This document shows positions 36,451 to 45,330 of a stretch of 64,000 bases of DNA, piece by piece. Source of the DNA: Odoribacter splanchnicus DSM 20712 (GTDB lineage Bacteria > Bacteroidota > Bacteroidia > Bacteroidales > Marinifilaceae); the NCBI RefSeq assembly GCF_000190535.1, contig NC_015160.1, positions 4,030,001 through 4,094,000 on the forward strand. Reading direction: 5' to 3'. Positions within the stretch are counted from its first letter, which is position 1. Each line of letters begins with the position of its first letter. The notes under the pieces are model-generated. The model was given only the letters and a program-made list of their open reading frames with translations. It was not told the origin of the DNA and ran no database searches. The position numbers and the translations under genes were made by a program.

Positions 36451-37397
36451 CGTTTTAAAATCTCCCGGATGTTGTCGGCTTTTCCCATGGTATAATAGTG
36501 GATAGCCGGGGCACCGTGGACTAATAAATCCTTGCTTTGGGCTGTACACCATTCGATGCCTACCTGATAGATGGCTTTATTGTCTTTACATTTCCGGACT
36601 TCGTTCATCAGTTCCTGGGGCAGGTCGATACTGAAAGCCCGGGGGAGCATTTCGATGTGGGTTTGCGTCGAGATGGGTTTCAGGCCGGGGATGATCGGAA
36701 CAGTAATACCGGCGGCCCGGCATTTGGCTGCAAATTCATAAAACCGGGTATTGTCGAAAAACATTTGAGTAACGATATAATCGGCTCCTGCATCTACTTT
36801 GCGTTTCAGATTTTCGATATCGATGTCTATATTCGGGGCTTCATAATGTTTTTCGGGATAAGCGGCGACACCGATACAAAAATTAGTAGGTACGGCATTT
36901 TTCAGACATTCGTCCAGGTAAATTCCCCGGTTCATATTGTGGATTTGTTCCACCAGTTCGCAACTGTAACGGTGGCCGTCGGGTTCGGGAACGAAATATT
37001 TTTGGCCGGGGATAGCATCTCCGCGTAAAGCGACTACATTCTGAATATCCAGGAAGTTCAGGTCGATCAGGTCGTTCTCGATCTGATGTTTACTGGCTCC
37101 TCCGCAGATCAGATGGGGGACGACTTCTACAGGAAACCGTTTCATTATCGCTGCTGCAATGGCTACCGATCCCGGCCGTTTGGTGATGGTCACTTTTTCA
37201 AAGGTACCGTCGGCCGTTTGGCGGAATTCCACTTCATCCCGGTGAAAGGTGATATTGATGAAGGGAGGGGCGAATTCCATCAGAGGTTCTATGGCTCCGT
37301 ATAGTTTGTTGATATCGCTTCCTTTCAATGGAGGCACCAGTTCGAACGAAGCGAAAGGTGCCTTTTTCTGATTGATAATATCGATTACTTTAGTCAT
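36441..37397 (-). CDS. metF: Methylenetetrahydrofolate reductase
   Basis: 318 residues. Reduces 5,10-methylene-THF to 5-methyl-THF, the methyl donor for MetH. Marks: FASFELVPPLKG, INITFHRDEVEF, GGASKHQIENDLIDL, DIQNVVALRGDA, AAYPEKHYEAP, and GADYIVTQMFFDNTRFYEF. FAD-binding TIM-barrel fold, cytoplasmic. Last gene of the minus-strand sulfur amino-acid operon, 34 bases after metH, so its dose follows the same SAM-responsive leader. Confidence 0.97.
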   Translation of the reverse strand: MTKVIDIINQKKAPFASFELVPPLKGSDINKLYGAIEPLMEFAPPFINITFHRDEVEFRQTADGTFEKVTITKRPGSVAIAAAIMKRFPVEVVPHLICGGASKHQIENDLIDLNFLDIQNVVALRGDAIPGQKYFVPEPDGHRYSCELVEQIHNMNRGIYLDECLKNAVPTNFCIGVAAYPEKHYEAPNIDIDIENLKRKVDAGADYIVTQMFFDNTRFYEFAAKCRAAGITVPIIPGLKPISTQTHIEMLPRAFSIDLPQELMNEVRKCKDNKAIYQVGIEWCTAQSKDLLVHGAPAIHYYTMGKADNIREILKRTF

Positions 37398-37431
37398 GAT
37401 GTACTGGTTATGGGCATAGGCTTGCCCGGTT

Positions 37432-40400
37432 TTATAATCCTAATAATCTTTTTCCTTCTTCCAGGGTGATCGCCCGCTTTGTGCAATAGTCCGTCAACTG
37501 GTCTGCGCCGATTTTTCCAATGCTGAAATAACGGGCAGCCGGATGTGCGATGAGCATACCACAAAGACTTGTCGTCGGATAGATCGCATAAGACGTGGTC
37601 AGGGAAACCCCGATTTTAGACGGTGCATCCAATAGGTCGAAGACATCTTTTTTCAGTGAATGATCCGGACAGGCCGAATAGCCGAAGGCCGGGCGGATCA
37701 GGGACAAACCTTCACTCAATTGTTCCTGCATCCATTCGGCCAAAGCTTCGGTTAACCGGGCACATAAGCTTTCACGCAGCAGATGGCTGAAGTCGTGGCA
37801 GTCACAACCGCCCTGTTTGTCGGCGACTTTCAGGGCGAATAACCCGATGGTGGAAGTTCCGTAAGCCTTGGGACAGATATAATCGGATAAACTCAGGCAT
37901 TCTTGCCCCGCTTTTTGTTGACGCAACATGGGGAGACGGTGACCGTTATCCAATACGATTTCGTCATCTTCTGCATAGGCATCGAAGAAGTTGACCACGA
38001 TCGAAGCTTCGAATTCATTGCCGGCAATAACGGTGCCCAACATTTCCAGTGCGGCCTGGTAAGTACGGTCGGCTTCTTCATGCTGATGAATGATTTCCGG
38101 GAATTTACCTTTGAATCCCCAGAAATGGAAAAATGGAGTCCAATCGATTTTAGCGATCAGGTCCTGCAAGTCCATATTTTTTCCCAACAGATTGTGTTCC
38201 CCGAAACTGGCAGGCAACCGGTAGCTTTCCCGGTCAAAGACAGGAGCCAGGGCCTGAGCTTCTGTATAGGGAAGCAAACGGTCCTGTTTATGATAATATT
38301 GCCCGCGTATTTTTTCCTGTTCTGCTTTCACTTGTGCGAGGTAGGACGACCGGTCGGATAGTAGCCGTTTCATGATCCCTGCAGTCCGGGAGGCATCTCC
38401 CCCCTGGATGACGCCATAATCGTATCGGGGGGCCAGTTTTACAGCGGTATGTACGGTTGAAGTGGTCGCTCCGCCTACGATAAGCGGAATCCGGAGCTGC
38501 TCTTTCTGTAGTAACTCACACAAAGCTTCCATTTCGCTCAAGGAAGGAGTGATGAGTCCGCTGACTCCGATCAGGTCTGCCTGATGGGCTTTGGCTGCGG
38601 CAACGATTTTTTGGTTATCGACCATCACCCCCAGGTCGATGACATCGAAATTGTTGCAGGTCAATACGATACTGACGATGTTTTTACCGATATCGTGTAC
38701 ATCTCCTTTGGCAGTCGCAAGGACAACTTTAGGGCGCTGAATATTTTCTCCCGTACCGGCGTTGTGTTTTTCGATCTCCGGTTGTAAAATTGCGACAGCT
38801 GCTTTCATCGCTTTCGCCGATTTTACCACTTGGGGTAAAAACATTTTTCCTTCACCGAATAGTGTCCCCACTTTATCCATCCCCTGCATCAGGGGACCTT
38901 CGATGATTTCGACGGGAGAGGCATAAACGGTCAGCGCTTCGGCCAGATCGGCTTCCAGATATTCCGTATTACCTTTGATCAGAGCGAAATTCAGGCGTTC
39001 GGATAACGTACGGGTGCGCCATTCTTCATTTTTTATAGCCTTTCCGTCTGCGGTTTTCTGTCCCTTGATTTGTTCGGCCAGTTCGATCAGGCGTTCCGTG
39101 GCTTCCGGGTGTTTGTTCAATACCACCTCTTCTACTGCTTCCAGTAATTGAGGTTCTATCTCATCGTATACCTGTAACATGGCCGGATTGACGATGCCCA
39201 TATCCATGCCTGCCTCGATCGCATGGTAGAGAAATACGGAGTGCATGGCTTCGCGTACCGGGTTATTTCCCCGGAAAGAAAACGAGAGATTGGAGATTCC
39301 GCCGGAAGTACGGCATCCCGGCAGGTTGGCCTTGATCCAGGCTATTGCCCGGATGAAATCGACGGCGTAATTATTGTGCTCTTCCAGGCCTGTTCCGATA
39401 GCCAGAATATTGACGTCGAAAATGATGTCTTCCGCACGGAAACCGGCTTGCCGGGTTAAGAGCCGGTAAGCCCGCTCACAGATTTCGATTTTACGTTCAT
39501 AAGTGACGGCTTGTCCCTGTTCGTCGAAAGCCATAACGACGACAGCAGCTCCCAAATGATGTATTTCCCGGGCTTTTGCCAGAAACAGATCCTCTCCTTC
39601 TTTCAGGCTGATCGAATTGACGATACATTTCCCCTGGGCATTTTTGAGTCCTGCTAAAATGGTATTCCAATCCGAAGAATCGATCATCAGGGCTGCCCGG
39701 GCAATATCGGGGTCATTGCTGATATAACGGACGAAAGTGGACATTTCGAGAGCACTGTCGAGCATGGCATCGTCCATGTTGATATCGATAACCGATGCCC
39801 CGTCCTCGATTTGTTTCCGGGCGATCCGGGCAGCTTCTTCATAAGCTTTGGCGTGGATGAGTTTGGCAAATTTAGCGGAACCGGCAACATTGGTCCGTTC
39901 ACCGACATTGATGAAGTTATTTTGGGCTTTATCGACTACGACCTTGTCCAGACCACTTACCACAAGCTGGGCCGGGATAGCCGGAATCTGTCGGGGAGAA
40001 ATGGCTTGAAGGGCTTCACGTATGGCCCGGATGTGCTCCGGAGTAGTACCGCAACACCCTCCCGCGATATTGAGTAAACCTGCTGTGGCCATCTGTTTCA
40101 GGCAGGAAGCCGTTAGCTCCGGGCTTTCATCATATTCTCCCATTTCGTTGGGAAGACCTGCATTAGGATAAATACTCAACGGACAAGGCAGCGTCTTGGA
40201 TAAGCGTTCGATAAACGGCAATAAGTCGGTGGCCCCGAACGAACAATTCAATCCGAAACTGAACAGCGGGTAATGGGATACAGTGGTGTAAAGTGCTTCC
40301 AGGCTCTGTCCGGTGAGCGTCCGCCCACTTCTGTCGTTGATGGTGGCCGATAACATGACAGGGAGTGAAGTCCTTTTTTCTTCCTGTACCTGGGTAATGG

Positions 40401-40950
40401 CATAAAGGGCTGCTTTTGCATTCAGACCGTCGAAAACGGTTTCCACTAACAAGAGATCTACTCCGCCGTCGATTAATCCGCTTACCTGCTCTGCATAAGT
40501 CGAGACCAGGGTATCGAAGTCCACTGGACGGAATTCCGGCCGGTTGACATCCGGTGATAGTGATAATGTCTTGGAAGTCGGTCCCATACTGCCGGCTACA
40601 TATACCTGGTGTGAAGCTGCACGGGCTTCCGTTACAGCTAATTTCGCCCCCGCGTAGTTTAAGCGGTATACGAGCTTTTCTCCCCGATATTCGGCTTGTG
40701 AGATGGCGTTCGAGTTGAAAGTATTGGTTTCGATAATATCGGCTCCTGCTTCGATATACGACCGATGAATCTGCCGGATCACTTCGGGACAGGTCAGGTT
40801 CAGGATATCGTTGTTACCTTTCAGGTTTACCGGATGGGAGATAAATTCACTACCGCGAAAATCGGCTTCTGTCAGACCGTATTGCTGGATAGCTGTTCCC
40901 ATGGCTCCGTCGAGGATCAGAATCCGCTTCTTGATTTCGTCTTGTATCAT
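37432..40950 (-). CDS. metH: Cobalamin-dependent methionine synthase
   Basis: 1172 residues from ATG at 40950; the longer TTG start at 40989 overlaps the next gene and is less likely. Methylates homocysteine to methionine. All four modules are present. Homocysteine domain: [26 protein letters not shown] and GGCCGTTP give the three zinc Cys. Pterin domain: [20 protein letters not shown]. Cobalamin domain: DVHDIGKN near residue 750 with the cobalt His, and [13 protein letters not shown]. AdoMet-activation domain: [28 protein letters not shown]. Full length. It sits between the homocysteine-forming genes and metF, so one transcript covers homocysteine and the methyl donor. Confidence 0.98.
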   Translation of the reverse strand: MIQDEIKKRILILDGAMGTAIQQYGLTEADFRGSEFISHPVNLKGNNDILNLTCPEVIRQIHRSYIEAGADIIETNTFNSNAISQAEYRGEKLVYRLNYAGAKLAVTEARAASHQVYVAGSMGPTSKTLSLSPDVNRPEFRPVDFDTLVSTYAEQVSGLIDGGVDLLLVETVFDGLNAKAALYAITQVQEEKRTSLPVMLSATINDRSGRTLTGQSLEALYTTVSHYPLFSFGLNCSFGATDLLPFIERLSKTLPCPLSIYPNAGLPNEMGEYDESPELTASCLKQMATAGLLNIAGGCCGTTPEHIRAIREALQAISPRQIPAIPAQLVVSGLDKVVVDKAQNNFINVGERTNVAGSAKFAKLIHAKAYEEAARIARKQIEDGASVIDINMDDAMLDSALEMSTFVRYISNDPDIARAALMIDSSDWNTILAGLKNAQGKCIVNSISLKEGEDLFLAKAREIHHLGAAVVVMAFDEQGQAVTYERKIEICERAYRLLTRQAGFRAEDIIFDVNILAIGTGLEEHNNYAVDFIRAIAWIKANLPGCRTSGGISNLSFSFRGNNPVREAMHSVFLYHAIEAGMDMGIVNPAMLQVYDEIEPQLLEAVEEVVLNKHPEATERLIELAEQIKGQKTADGKAIKNEEWRTRTLSERLNFALIKGNTEYLEADLAEALTVYASPVEIIEGPLMQGMDKVGTLFGEGKMFLPQVVKSAKAMKAAVAILQPEIEKHNAGTGENIQRPKVVLATAKGDVHDIGKNIVSIVLTCNNFDVIDLGVMVDNQKIVAAAKAHQADLIGVSGLITPSLSEMEALCELLQKEQLRIPLIVGGATTSTVHTAVKLAPRYDYGVIQGGDASRTAGIMKRLLSDRSSYLAQVKAEQEKIRGQYYHKQDRLLPYTEAQALAPVFDRESYRLPASFGEHNLLGKNMDLQDLIAKIDWTPFFHFWGFKGKFPEIIHQHEEADRTYQAALEMLGTVIAGNEFEASIVVNFFDAYAEDDEIVLDNGHRLPMLRQQKAGQECLSLSDYICPKAYGTSTIGLFALKVADKQGGCDCHDFSHLLRESLCARLTEALAEWMQEQLSEGLSLIRPAFGYSACPDHSLKKDVFDLLDAPSKIGVSLTTSYAIYPTTSLCGMLIAHPAARYFSIGKIGADQLTDYCTKRAITLEEGKRLLGL

Positions 40951-40969
40951 AGTTGTACGTTCGTTCAAT

Positions 40970-41716
40970 TCAAAAAAGTTTGAGTTCAAAATTACCGCAT
41001 ATACCTAATTTATCGTCTTTGATCGCAATGGCGGCCAGTATGTCTTCCTGCTCCCTGATTTTTTCGATGCAGGTCTGAACATCCTCCGCTGTCTGAATCG
41101 TGTTGGCGAAAGCGGTTGCATAAGTGTCGGCCAGCATTACGTCTGAACAGACAATCATCACTGCATCGGCTTTACCGAAGCTGAGTGACGGACCGACGGT
41201 TCCGGAAGAGGTACAAATCCCGAGGGGGGCATAGGCTGCCTCGATATGCAAACCGACCTTTTCAGACAAGGGGGAAGAACCGGCAAATACCGAAATATCC
41301 ATATCCTGACAGAGGTCGGCATAAATATCCCCTCCGTTTTCGACGATCACTTCTTTTATACCGAATCGTTTTTTCAGGTTTTCCCCTACTTTCAGAGCGA
41401 CGGCGCCGGCTACGGCACTCATCGGGCCGATACCGCTTGTTTGGGTTACCCGCGACATCTCTTTGAATATGCCGGGAGCATCCCCGCTTGCCTGAAAGGG
41501 GGTTAAAGCCTGGGCATAATCCGGGTGTGAACCGATCCAGCGGTCCATATCCGTCCGTAATTCCCGGACAAATCGTTCTGCACAGACCGGTATTTCCGGT
41601 TGCCAGGAACCCCGGTCCACGCCGATACACAGATCGGTTTCTTTATAAGCTATGGTAAAATAGCTCCAGCGATCCTGGCGGAAATGCTTGCGATAGGTGC
41701 GATCGATATATTCCAT
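40970..41716 (-). CDS. UPF0280 (COG2122) protein, ApbE-like, homocysteine-biosynthesis associated
   Basis: 248 residues from ATG at 41716; TTG at 41746 would overlap the neighbouring gene. Marks of UPF0280: [64 protein letters not shown]. The family is distantly related to ApbE flavin transferases. Genetic work in methanogens links COG2122, with COG1900 and a NIL/ferredoxin protein, to making homocysteine from aspartate semialdehyde and a reduced sulfur source. All three are adjacent here, followed by metH, which fits that role well. Confidence 0.88.
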   Translation of the reverse strand: MEYIDRTYRKHFRQDRWSYFTIAYKETDLCIGVDRGSWQPEIPVCAERFVRELRTDMDRWIGSHPDYAQALTPFQASGDAPGIFKEMSRVTQTSGIGPMSAVAGAVALKVGENLKKRFGIKEVIVENGGDIYADLCQDMDISVFAGSSPLSEKVGLHIEAAYAPLGICTSSGTVGPSLSFGKADAVMIVCSDVMLADTYATAFANTIQTAEDVQTCIEKIREQEDILAAIAIKDDKLGICGNFELKLF

Positions 41717-41732
41717 ACGGCATAGGGTAAAT

Positions 41733-42146
41733 TCAGGCTTCGGCAAATTCGATCCGGAATAGTTTGAGAGGACAAGCTTTCAAACATAATTTGCAGGCAA
41801 TACATTTTTCCGGATTGAAATGCAGTTTCCAATCCGGAGCCCCTATGGTCAACGCGTGGGAAAAGCAGGCCGATACACAGTTGCCACAATCGATACAGAG
41901 GCTCGCGTCATACGATACTTTACTGGATACCGGACTTACCGTAACTCCGTTTTCGATTAAATAGGCGATACCCTGGTCCAGTTTGTCGGTATCGGCTTCG
42001 AGTTCGACTAATAGATTACCGGATTTCCCGGCTTGTATTTCGGCTTTCAGTATATTGATCCGGATATCGTATAATTTGACCAGGTCATAGGTCAGCGATC
42101 TGTCGGTAGCATCTACCGGGAAGGATAATACAACTTTCTTTATCAT
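41733..42146 (-). CDS. NIL domain / 4Fe-4S ferredoxin protein
   Basis: 137 residues from ATG at 42146. N-terminal NIL domain (about residues 1-75: VVLSFPVDATDRSLTYDLVK, GNLLVELEAD), the domain otherwise found at the end of methionine ABC transporter ATPases. Two 4Fe-4S motifs follow, CIDCGNCVSAC and CIACKLCLKACP. Cytoplasmic. In anaerobes this protein works with COG1900 in homocysteine formation, probably supplying electrons; here the two genes are 29 bases apart. Good match in both family and context. Confidence 0.93.
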   Translation of the reverse strand: MIKKVVLSFPVDATDRSLTYDLVKLYDIRINILKAEIQAGKSGNLLVELEADTDKLDQGIAYLIENGVTVSPVSSKVSYDASLCIDCGNCVSACFSHALTIGAPDWKLHFNPEKCIACKLCLKACPLKLFRIEFAEA

Positions 42147-42175
42147 GATGTTTCTAATTGACAAGGTTTTAAATT

Positions 42176-43318
42176 TTAATCTTCAATGGCTTTCAATCCG
42201 TTCAGGCTGGCTTGTACAGGCATTGGCCGTACCGGTTCGGTGAGTAAAAATTCACCTTTCTGAATCCAGCTTTTCAGTAAATCTGCGATTTCCCGGGCTT
42301 TGGCCAGACTGGAAAGGGGCGCTGTTCTTACTTTATGGCCATTGATTTCGATAGCACCACTTTGTAGAGCGGCATAATTCGTTTTTCCCAGAATTTGATT
42401 GCCATTCCCATAATCGACGACAGTCGTTTCGATTTGTTCATTCCGGATAGACACCCTTTTCGCCAGATCCTCGTCCAGAATAGGGATAGGAATTCCGATT
42501 CCGACATATAAGGTGATACCGTATTTTTCGATATAGGCCCCCCGGAGGTATTGGGTGCTCATGTTTTTCAAGTCACCCACAACAGCTATCGTACGGGCAT
42601 TACTAGTGGGAATATCGTGTTCATTTACCGCTTTGGAAGTGTTGAACTGAGTGCCGTTCCAGGTGACATAACCGTCTGTACCGCAAAGGAAAATATGAGT
42701 TCCCAACCCGATGGTCCGGCATTCCGGATCGTTAAGCAAGGGCGATAGCTCACCGGCAGAACTGTAAGAGGCATTCCTCATCTTAGGAAGCAGCGTACCC
42801 ATGTAGGTATATTTGATCTGATCGGTGGTGTTGGTCGCTACATTATAATTTTGGTAACAATTTCGCGGATTGTATAAGATAGCTTCATTGATGCAATTCT
42901 TGTTGATAATAGCTTTTATATGTTTGCGGGGATAACAATCCGTCCCTTTTCCCCAGGCTTCCAGTGTAATGTCTTTACCATTGACCAGGTCTTCGATGAT
43001 ATGGGCTCCGCCATAAGCCGGAGAGGATGGGTTACAATCTGTAGCGCCGACATAAGTATCTACCGCTGCCAGTCCACCACTAACCCGGATGCCGTTCAAT
43101 TCGATCTTCTCCATCCGGATTGGGGGATTGGAATGACCGAAATTCAAAAATGCACCCGAAGAACACATCGCTCCGAAAGTGGCGGTGGTTACTACGTCTA
43201 CTTTTTCTGCAATTTCTTTGGGTGATAATGTCTTGGATAATTCGGATACTTCTTCGGCTGTCAGTACTACGGCAGTCCCTTTTTTTATCTTTTCATTGAT
43301 TTCTGCGTAAGTTTTCAT
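42176..43318 (-). CDS. Homocysteine biosynthesis protein (COG1900, HcyBio/DUF39)
   Basis: 380 residues from ATG at 43318 (MKTYAEINEKIKKGTAVVLT, the usual start); an ATG at 43345 would add nine residues. Family marks: TTATFGAMCSSGAFLNFGHS with Cys 52, ATDCNPSSPAYGGAHIIEDL, GTDCYPRKHI with Cys 128, LGTHIFLCGTDGYVTWNGTQ. Cys 52 and Cys 128 are good candidates for the two Cys known to matter in archaeal members. It would put sulfide-level sulfur onto an aspartate-semialdehyde-derived acceptor. First gene of the operon and directly under the SAM riboswitch leader. A canonical MetA/MetB route is not visible in this window. Confidence 0.93.
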   Translation of the reverse strand: MKTYAEINEKIKKGTAVVLTAEEVSELSKTLSPKEIAEKVDVVTTATFGAMCSSGAFLNFGHSNPPIRMEKIELNGIRVSGGLAAVDTYVGATDCNPSSPAYGGAHIIEDLVNGKDITLEAWGKGTDCYPRKHIKAIINKNCINEAILYNPRNCYQNYNVATNTTDQIKYTYMGTLLPKMRNASYSSAGELSPLLNDPECRTIGLGTHIFLCGTDGYVTWNGTQFNTSKAVNEHDIPTSNARTIAVVGDLKNMSTQYLRGAYIEKYGITLYVGIGIPIPILDEDLAKRVSIRNEQIETTVVDYGNGNQILGKTNYAALQSGAIEINGHKVRTAPLSSLAKAREIADLLKSWIQKGEFLLTEPVRPMPVQASLNGLKAIED

Positions 43319-43408
43319 TTTGTCGTTTTTTAATGAGCGTTTCATGTCTGGGGCGTTTACCCTTTAAATTGGTCAGGATATAGTTCGGATTCGACTATAC
43401 CACTATAA

Positions 43409-43434
43409 AATAAACATTAAACCGAATGTTTATT
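43409..43434 (-). terminator. Attenuator-like hairpin in the homocysteine operon leader
   Basis: On the minus strand a 10-bp stem AATAAACATT / AATGTTTATT with loop CGGTTT is followed by TTATAG. It lies about 90 bases before the first structural gene and 70 bases past the leader ORF. The U run is imperfect, so this is a candidate terminator only. Confidence 0.45.
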
Positions 43435-43502
43435 AACGGGGCTTGCCAACTACTGCCTGGTAATATCGTAAGCCGGTAAATCGGAATAGGGGGTATAAAA
43501 GA

Positions 43503-43607
43503 TCAGCGCATGCAGCGCATGTCCATAGAAGATACAAAAAGAGAGAAGAATTTGAGATTCCGGTTTCTCCGGTCGGTGATGTGGGTTAAATAATCTGCTT
43601 TTTTCAT
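43503..43607 (-). CDS. 34-codon leader ORF ending in Met/Cys codons
   Basis: ATG at 43607, TGA at 43503-43505. Product starts MKKADYLTHITDRRNRNLKF and ends SSMDMRCMR, so three Met and one Cys fall in the last seven residues. Its ATG is only 16 bases after the riboswitch P1 helix, so the riboswitch could gate its translation. No signal peptide or domain. The position and the sulfur-amino-acid-rich end suggest a leader peptide whose translation senses charged Met/Cys tRNA. It may instead be chance in a structured leader. Confidence 0.45.
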   Translation of the reverse strand: MKKADYLTHITDRRNRNLKFFSLFVSSMDMRCMR

Positions 43608-43622
43608 CTTACTTTTGTTTTA

Positions 43623-43729
43623 AATTATAACTCCTGTTATCAGGCCGGGTTTTGGCACCTTTCGGAAAGTTCCGGAGGTTGTCGGAGTTTCATAGAGCCC
43701 AGTCTCTCAACTCCTCTTTATAATTCAAA
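43623..43729 (-). promoter_or_regulatory. SAM-I (S-box) riboswitch
   Basis: Minus-strand sequence shows the S-box core in order: AAAGAGGAG; GAGAGACTGGGCTCTATGAA; ACTCCGACAACC; a P3 hairpin around CTTTCCGAAAGG; GGTGCCAAAACCC; CCTGATAACAGGAG. P1 closes through AATTATAA and TTATAATT at the ends. This kind of riboswitch binds S-adenosylmethionine and turns off methionine-related genes. It sits ahead of the homocysteine/methionine operon, about 300 bases before the first gene. Confidence 0.92.
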
Positions 43730-43759
43730 CAATCTTTCTTAAGGATTGAATTGACGAAA

Positions 43760-43791
43760 CAAAGGAATAGGAAATATTTTGAAAAAACAAA
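43760..43791 (-). promoter_or_regulatory. Candidate promoter of the homocysteine-methionine operon
   Basis: Read on the minus strand: TTTG (43791-43788), 20 bases, then TTCCTTTG (43767-43760), one base off the TAnnTTTG consensus. It starts transcription about 25 bases before the riboswitch. Confidence 0.5.
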
Positions 43792-43823
43792 TGAATGCCG
43801 GGGAAAAAATGTGCTAACGTTTT

Positions 43824-43856
43824 AAATAGCCCACAGGGACGGGCAGTGGGCTATTT
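43824..43856 (-). terminator. Terminator after the PorT-like gene
   Basis: 11-bp stem AAATAGCCCAC / GTGGGCTATTT over an 11-base loop, 13 bases past the stop at 43869. It separates that gene from the riboswitch transcript. Confidence 0.75.
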
Positions 43857-43868
43857 TTAAATGTGGTC

Positions 43869-44453
43869 TTAAATAATCTTTAGTCCCAGGGTGAAATTGA
43901 ACGACCGGGGAGCTTTCAGTTCATGACCTAAATTTTTGAATGCTTTTTCATAATCGATATCGAAGGTCAGTTTCCAGACATCTACCCCGACGCCGACTTT
44001 ACCGTGCCAGTTGGTTTTATCGGTACTGATATCTCCTAGTTTTTTCAGGTTTTTTACTTTCCCGACGGAAAGTACCGGTCCGAGGAAGGCCCGTAGTTTA
44101 ACGATAGATAAATCCAATACTTGGAAACCCAACATAATCGGAATATCGAACGTGTTGAGTTTCAGATCGAAGTTGTCAGGATTTTCTCCTAGTGCCTGTG
44201 CCTTTTCTTCTATCACACTTCTCTTATGCGAATAGTTTAAAGCAGGTTCCAGATAGAGTTTTCCCAGATTGACGCGCATAAATGCGCCGACCATATAGCC
44301 AGTATTGGCTTGTGTCCCGATAGCCTGGGGGATATCTTTGAATTTTATCCGGTTACTGGAAATCCCGCCGTGAACACCCAGATTGATCGGTAATTGGGCC
44401 ATCGCTCCGAAACCCAGGCAACAGATGCATAATAACGTAAAAATCTTTTTCAT
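43869..44453 (-). CDS. PorT-like outer-membrane beta-barrel protein
   Basis: 194 residues. Signal peptide MKKIFTLLCICCLGFGAMAQ. The mature part alternates polar and hydrophobic residues, as in eight-stranded barrels: LGVHGGISSNRIKF, GYMVGAFMRVNLGKLYLEPA, FDIPIMLGFQVLD, and a C-terminal strand ending NFTLGLKII. Matches the outer-membrane beta-barrel (OMP_b-brl_2/PorT-like) family, common and mostly uncharacterised in Bacteroidota. Followed on the same strand by its own terminator; the methyltransferase gene lies 23 bases upstream, so the two may be co-transcribed. Confidence 0.83.
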   Translation of the reverse strand: MKKIFTLLCICCLGFGAMAQLPINLGVHGGISSNRIKFKDIPQAIGTQANTGYMVGAFMRVNLGKLYLEPALNYSHKRSVIEEKAQALGENPDNFDLKLNTFDIPIMLGFQVLDLSIVKLRAFLGPVLSVGKVKNLKKLGDISTDKTNWHGKVGVGVDVWKLTFDIDYEKAFKNLGHELKAPRSFNFTLGLKII

Positions 44454-44476
44454 TTCGTTTTATTTTAAATTGCTGA

Positions 44477-45238
44477 TTACATCCTTCTCTTGAATTCCGA
44501 CAGAATAATACCGGTAGCTACTCCGACGTTCAGCGATTCGGTCGATTCGCTATTCCGGGCGAAACTCGGAATCGTTAGTTTCTGTCCGGTCAGCGCTTCT
44601 ATTTCTGCTGAAATTCCTTTTCCTTCGTTCCCCATGACGATCAGGCCCCGGGTACTTAATGCTGTCGTATAAATATTTTTCCCATCTAAAAACGTGCCAA
44701 AGACAGGAAGGCCTTCTTGCTTCAGTTCGCTCAATAAAACAGGGAGATCCGTATAGAACGTCTTGACCCTGAAGATGGCCCCCATGCTGGCTTGTACACA
44801 TTTGGGATTATAAACACCGGCACAATCGGCATCACAGAATATGTTTCCGATTCCGAACCAGTCTGCCACCCGGAGGATGGTACCCAAATTACCCGGATCT
44901 TGTATCCCGTTCAATACCAAGGATAAAGAATCGAGAACCTCTTCCTTCCGATAGATATGGACAGGTATTTCGGCCAGTGCGATGACTTCGGGTAAAGATT
45001 GGAAGTTGGATATCCCATGCATTTCCCGTTCATCGGCTTCAATGATATTTACGTTTGACAACGCTTTTTTGTTTTGTTCGAGCCAAGACGGGAAAGCGAT
45101 CAGGGAATGGATTTTCAGGGGAGAATGCAACAGTTCTCCGACCAGTTTTTCCCCTTCGATTTTAAAGAGATTATATTTTTCCCTGAATTTCTTTTTTTCA
45201 AGGTTTTGGACTATTTTTGTTACCTGTTTGCTTAACAT
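44477..45238 (-). CDS. TrmH/SpoU-family RNA 2'-O-methyltransferase
   Basis: 253 residues. The N-terminal RNA-binding substrate domain (KFREKYNLFKIEGEKLVGEL) is followed by the SPOUT knot with its three motifs: LNGIQDPGNLGTILRVADWF, GLIVMGNEGKGIS, and STESLNVGVATGIILSEFKR. Uses SAM to methylate 2'-OH groups in rRNA or tRNA; RlmB-like is the closest description, but the target is not evident from sequence. Divergent from the TamA-like gene, with 92 bases between. Confidence 0.92.
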   Translation of the reverse strand: MLSKQVTKIVQNLEKKKFREKYNLFKIEGEKLVGELLHSPLKIHSLIAFPSWLEQNKKALSNVNIIEADEREMHGISNFQSLPEVIALAEIPVHIYRKEEVLDSLSLVLNGIQDPGNLGTILRVADWFGIGNIFCDADCAGVYNPKCVQASMGAIFRVKTFYTDLPVLLSELKQEGLPVFGTFLDGKNIYTTALSTRGLIVMGNEGKGISAEIEALTGQKLTIPSFARNSESTESLNVGVATGIILSEFKRRM

Positions 45239-45330
45239 GGTTTGTGCCTCTACATCGGTTTTAGCGTGGTTTTAATCCTGAATAAAGAGCAATTCAGAAG
45301 CTGTGCAAAAGTAGTAACATTTTTTGAGAT

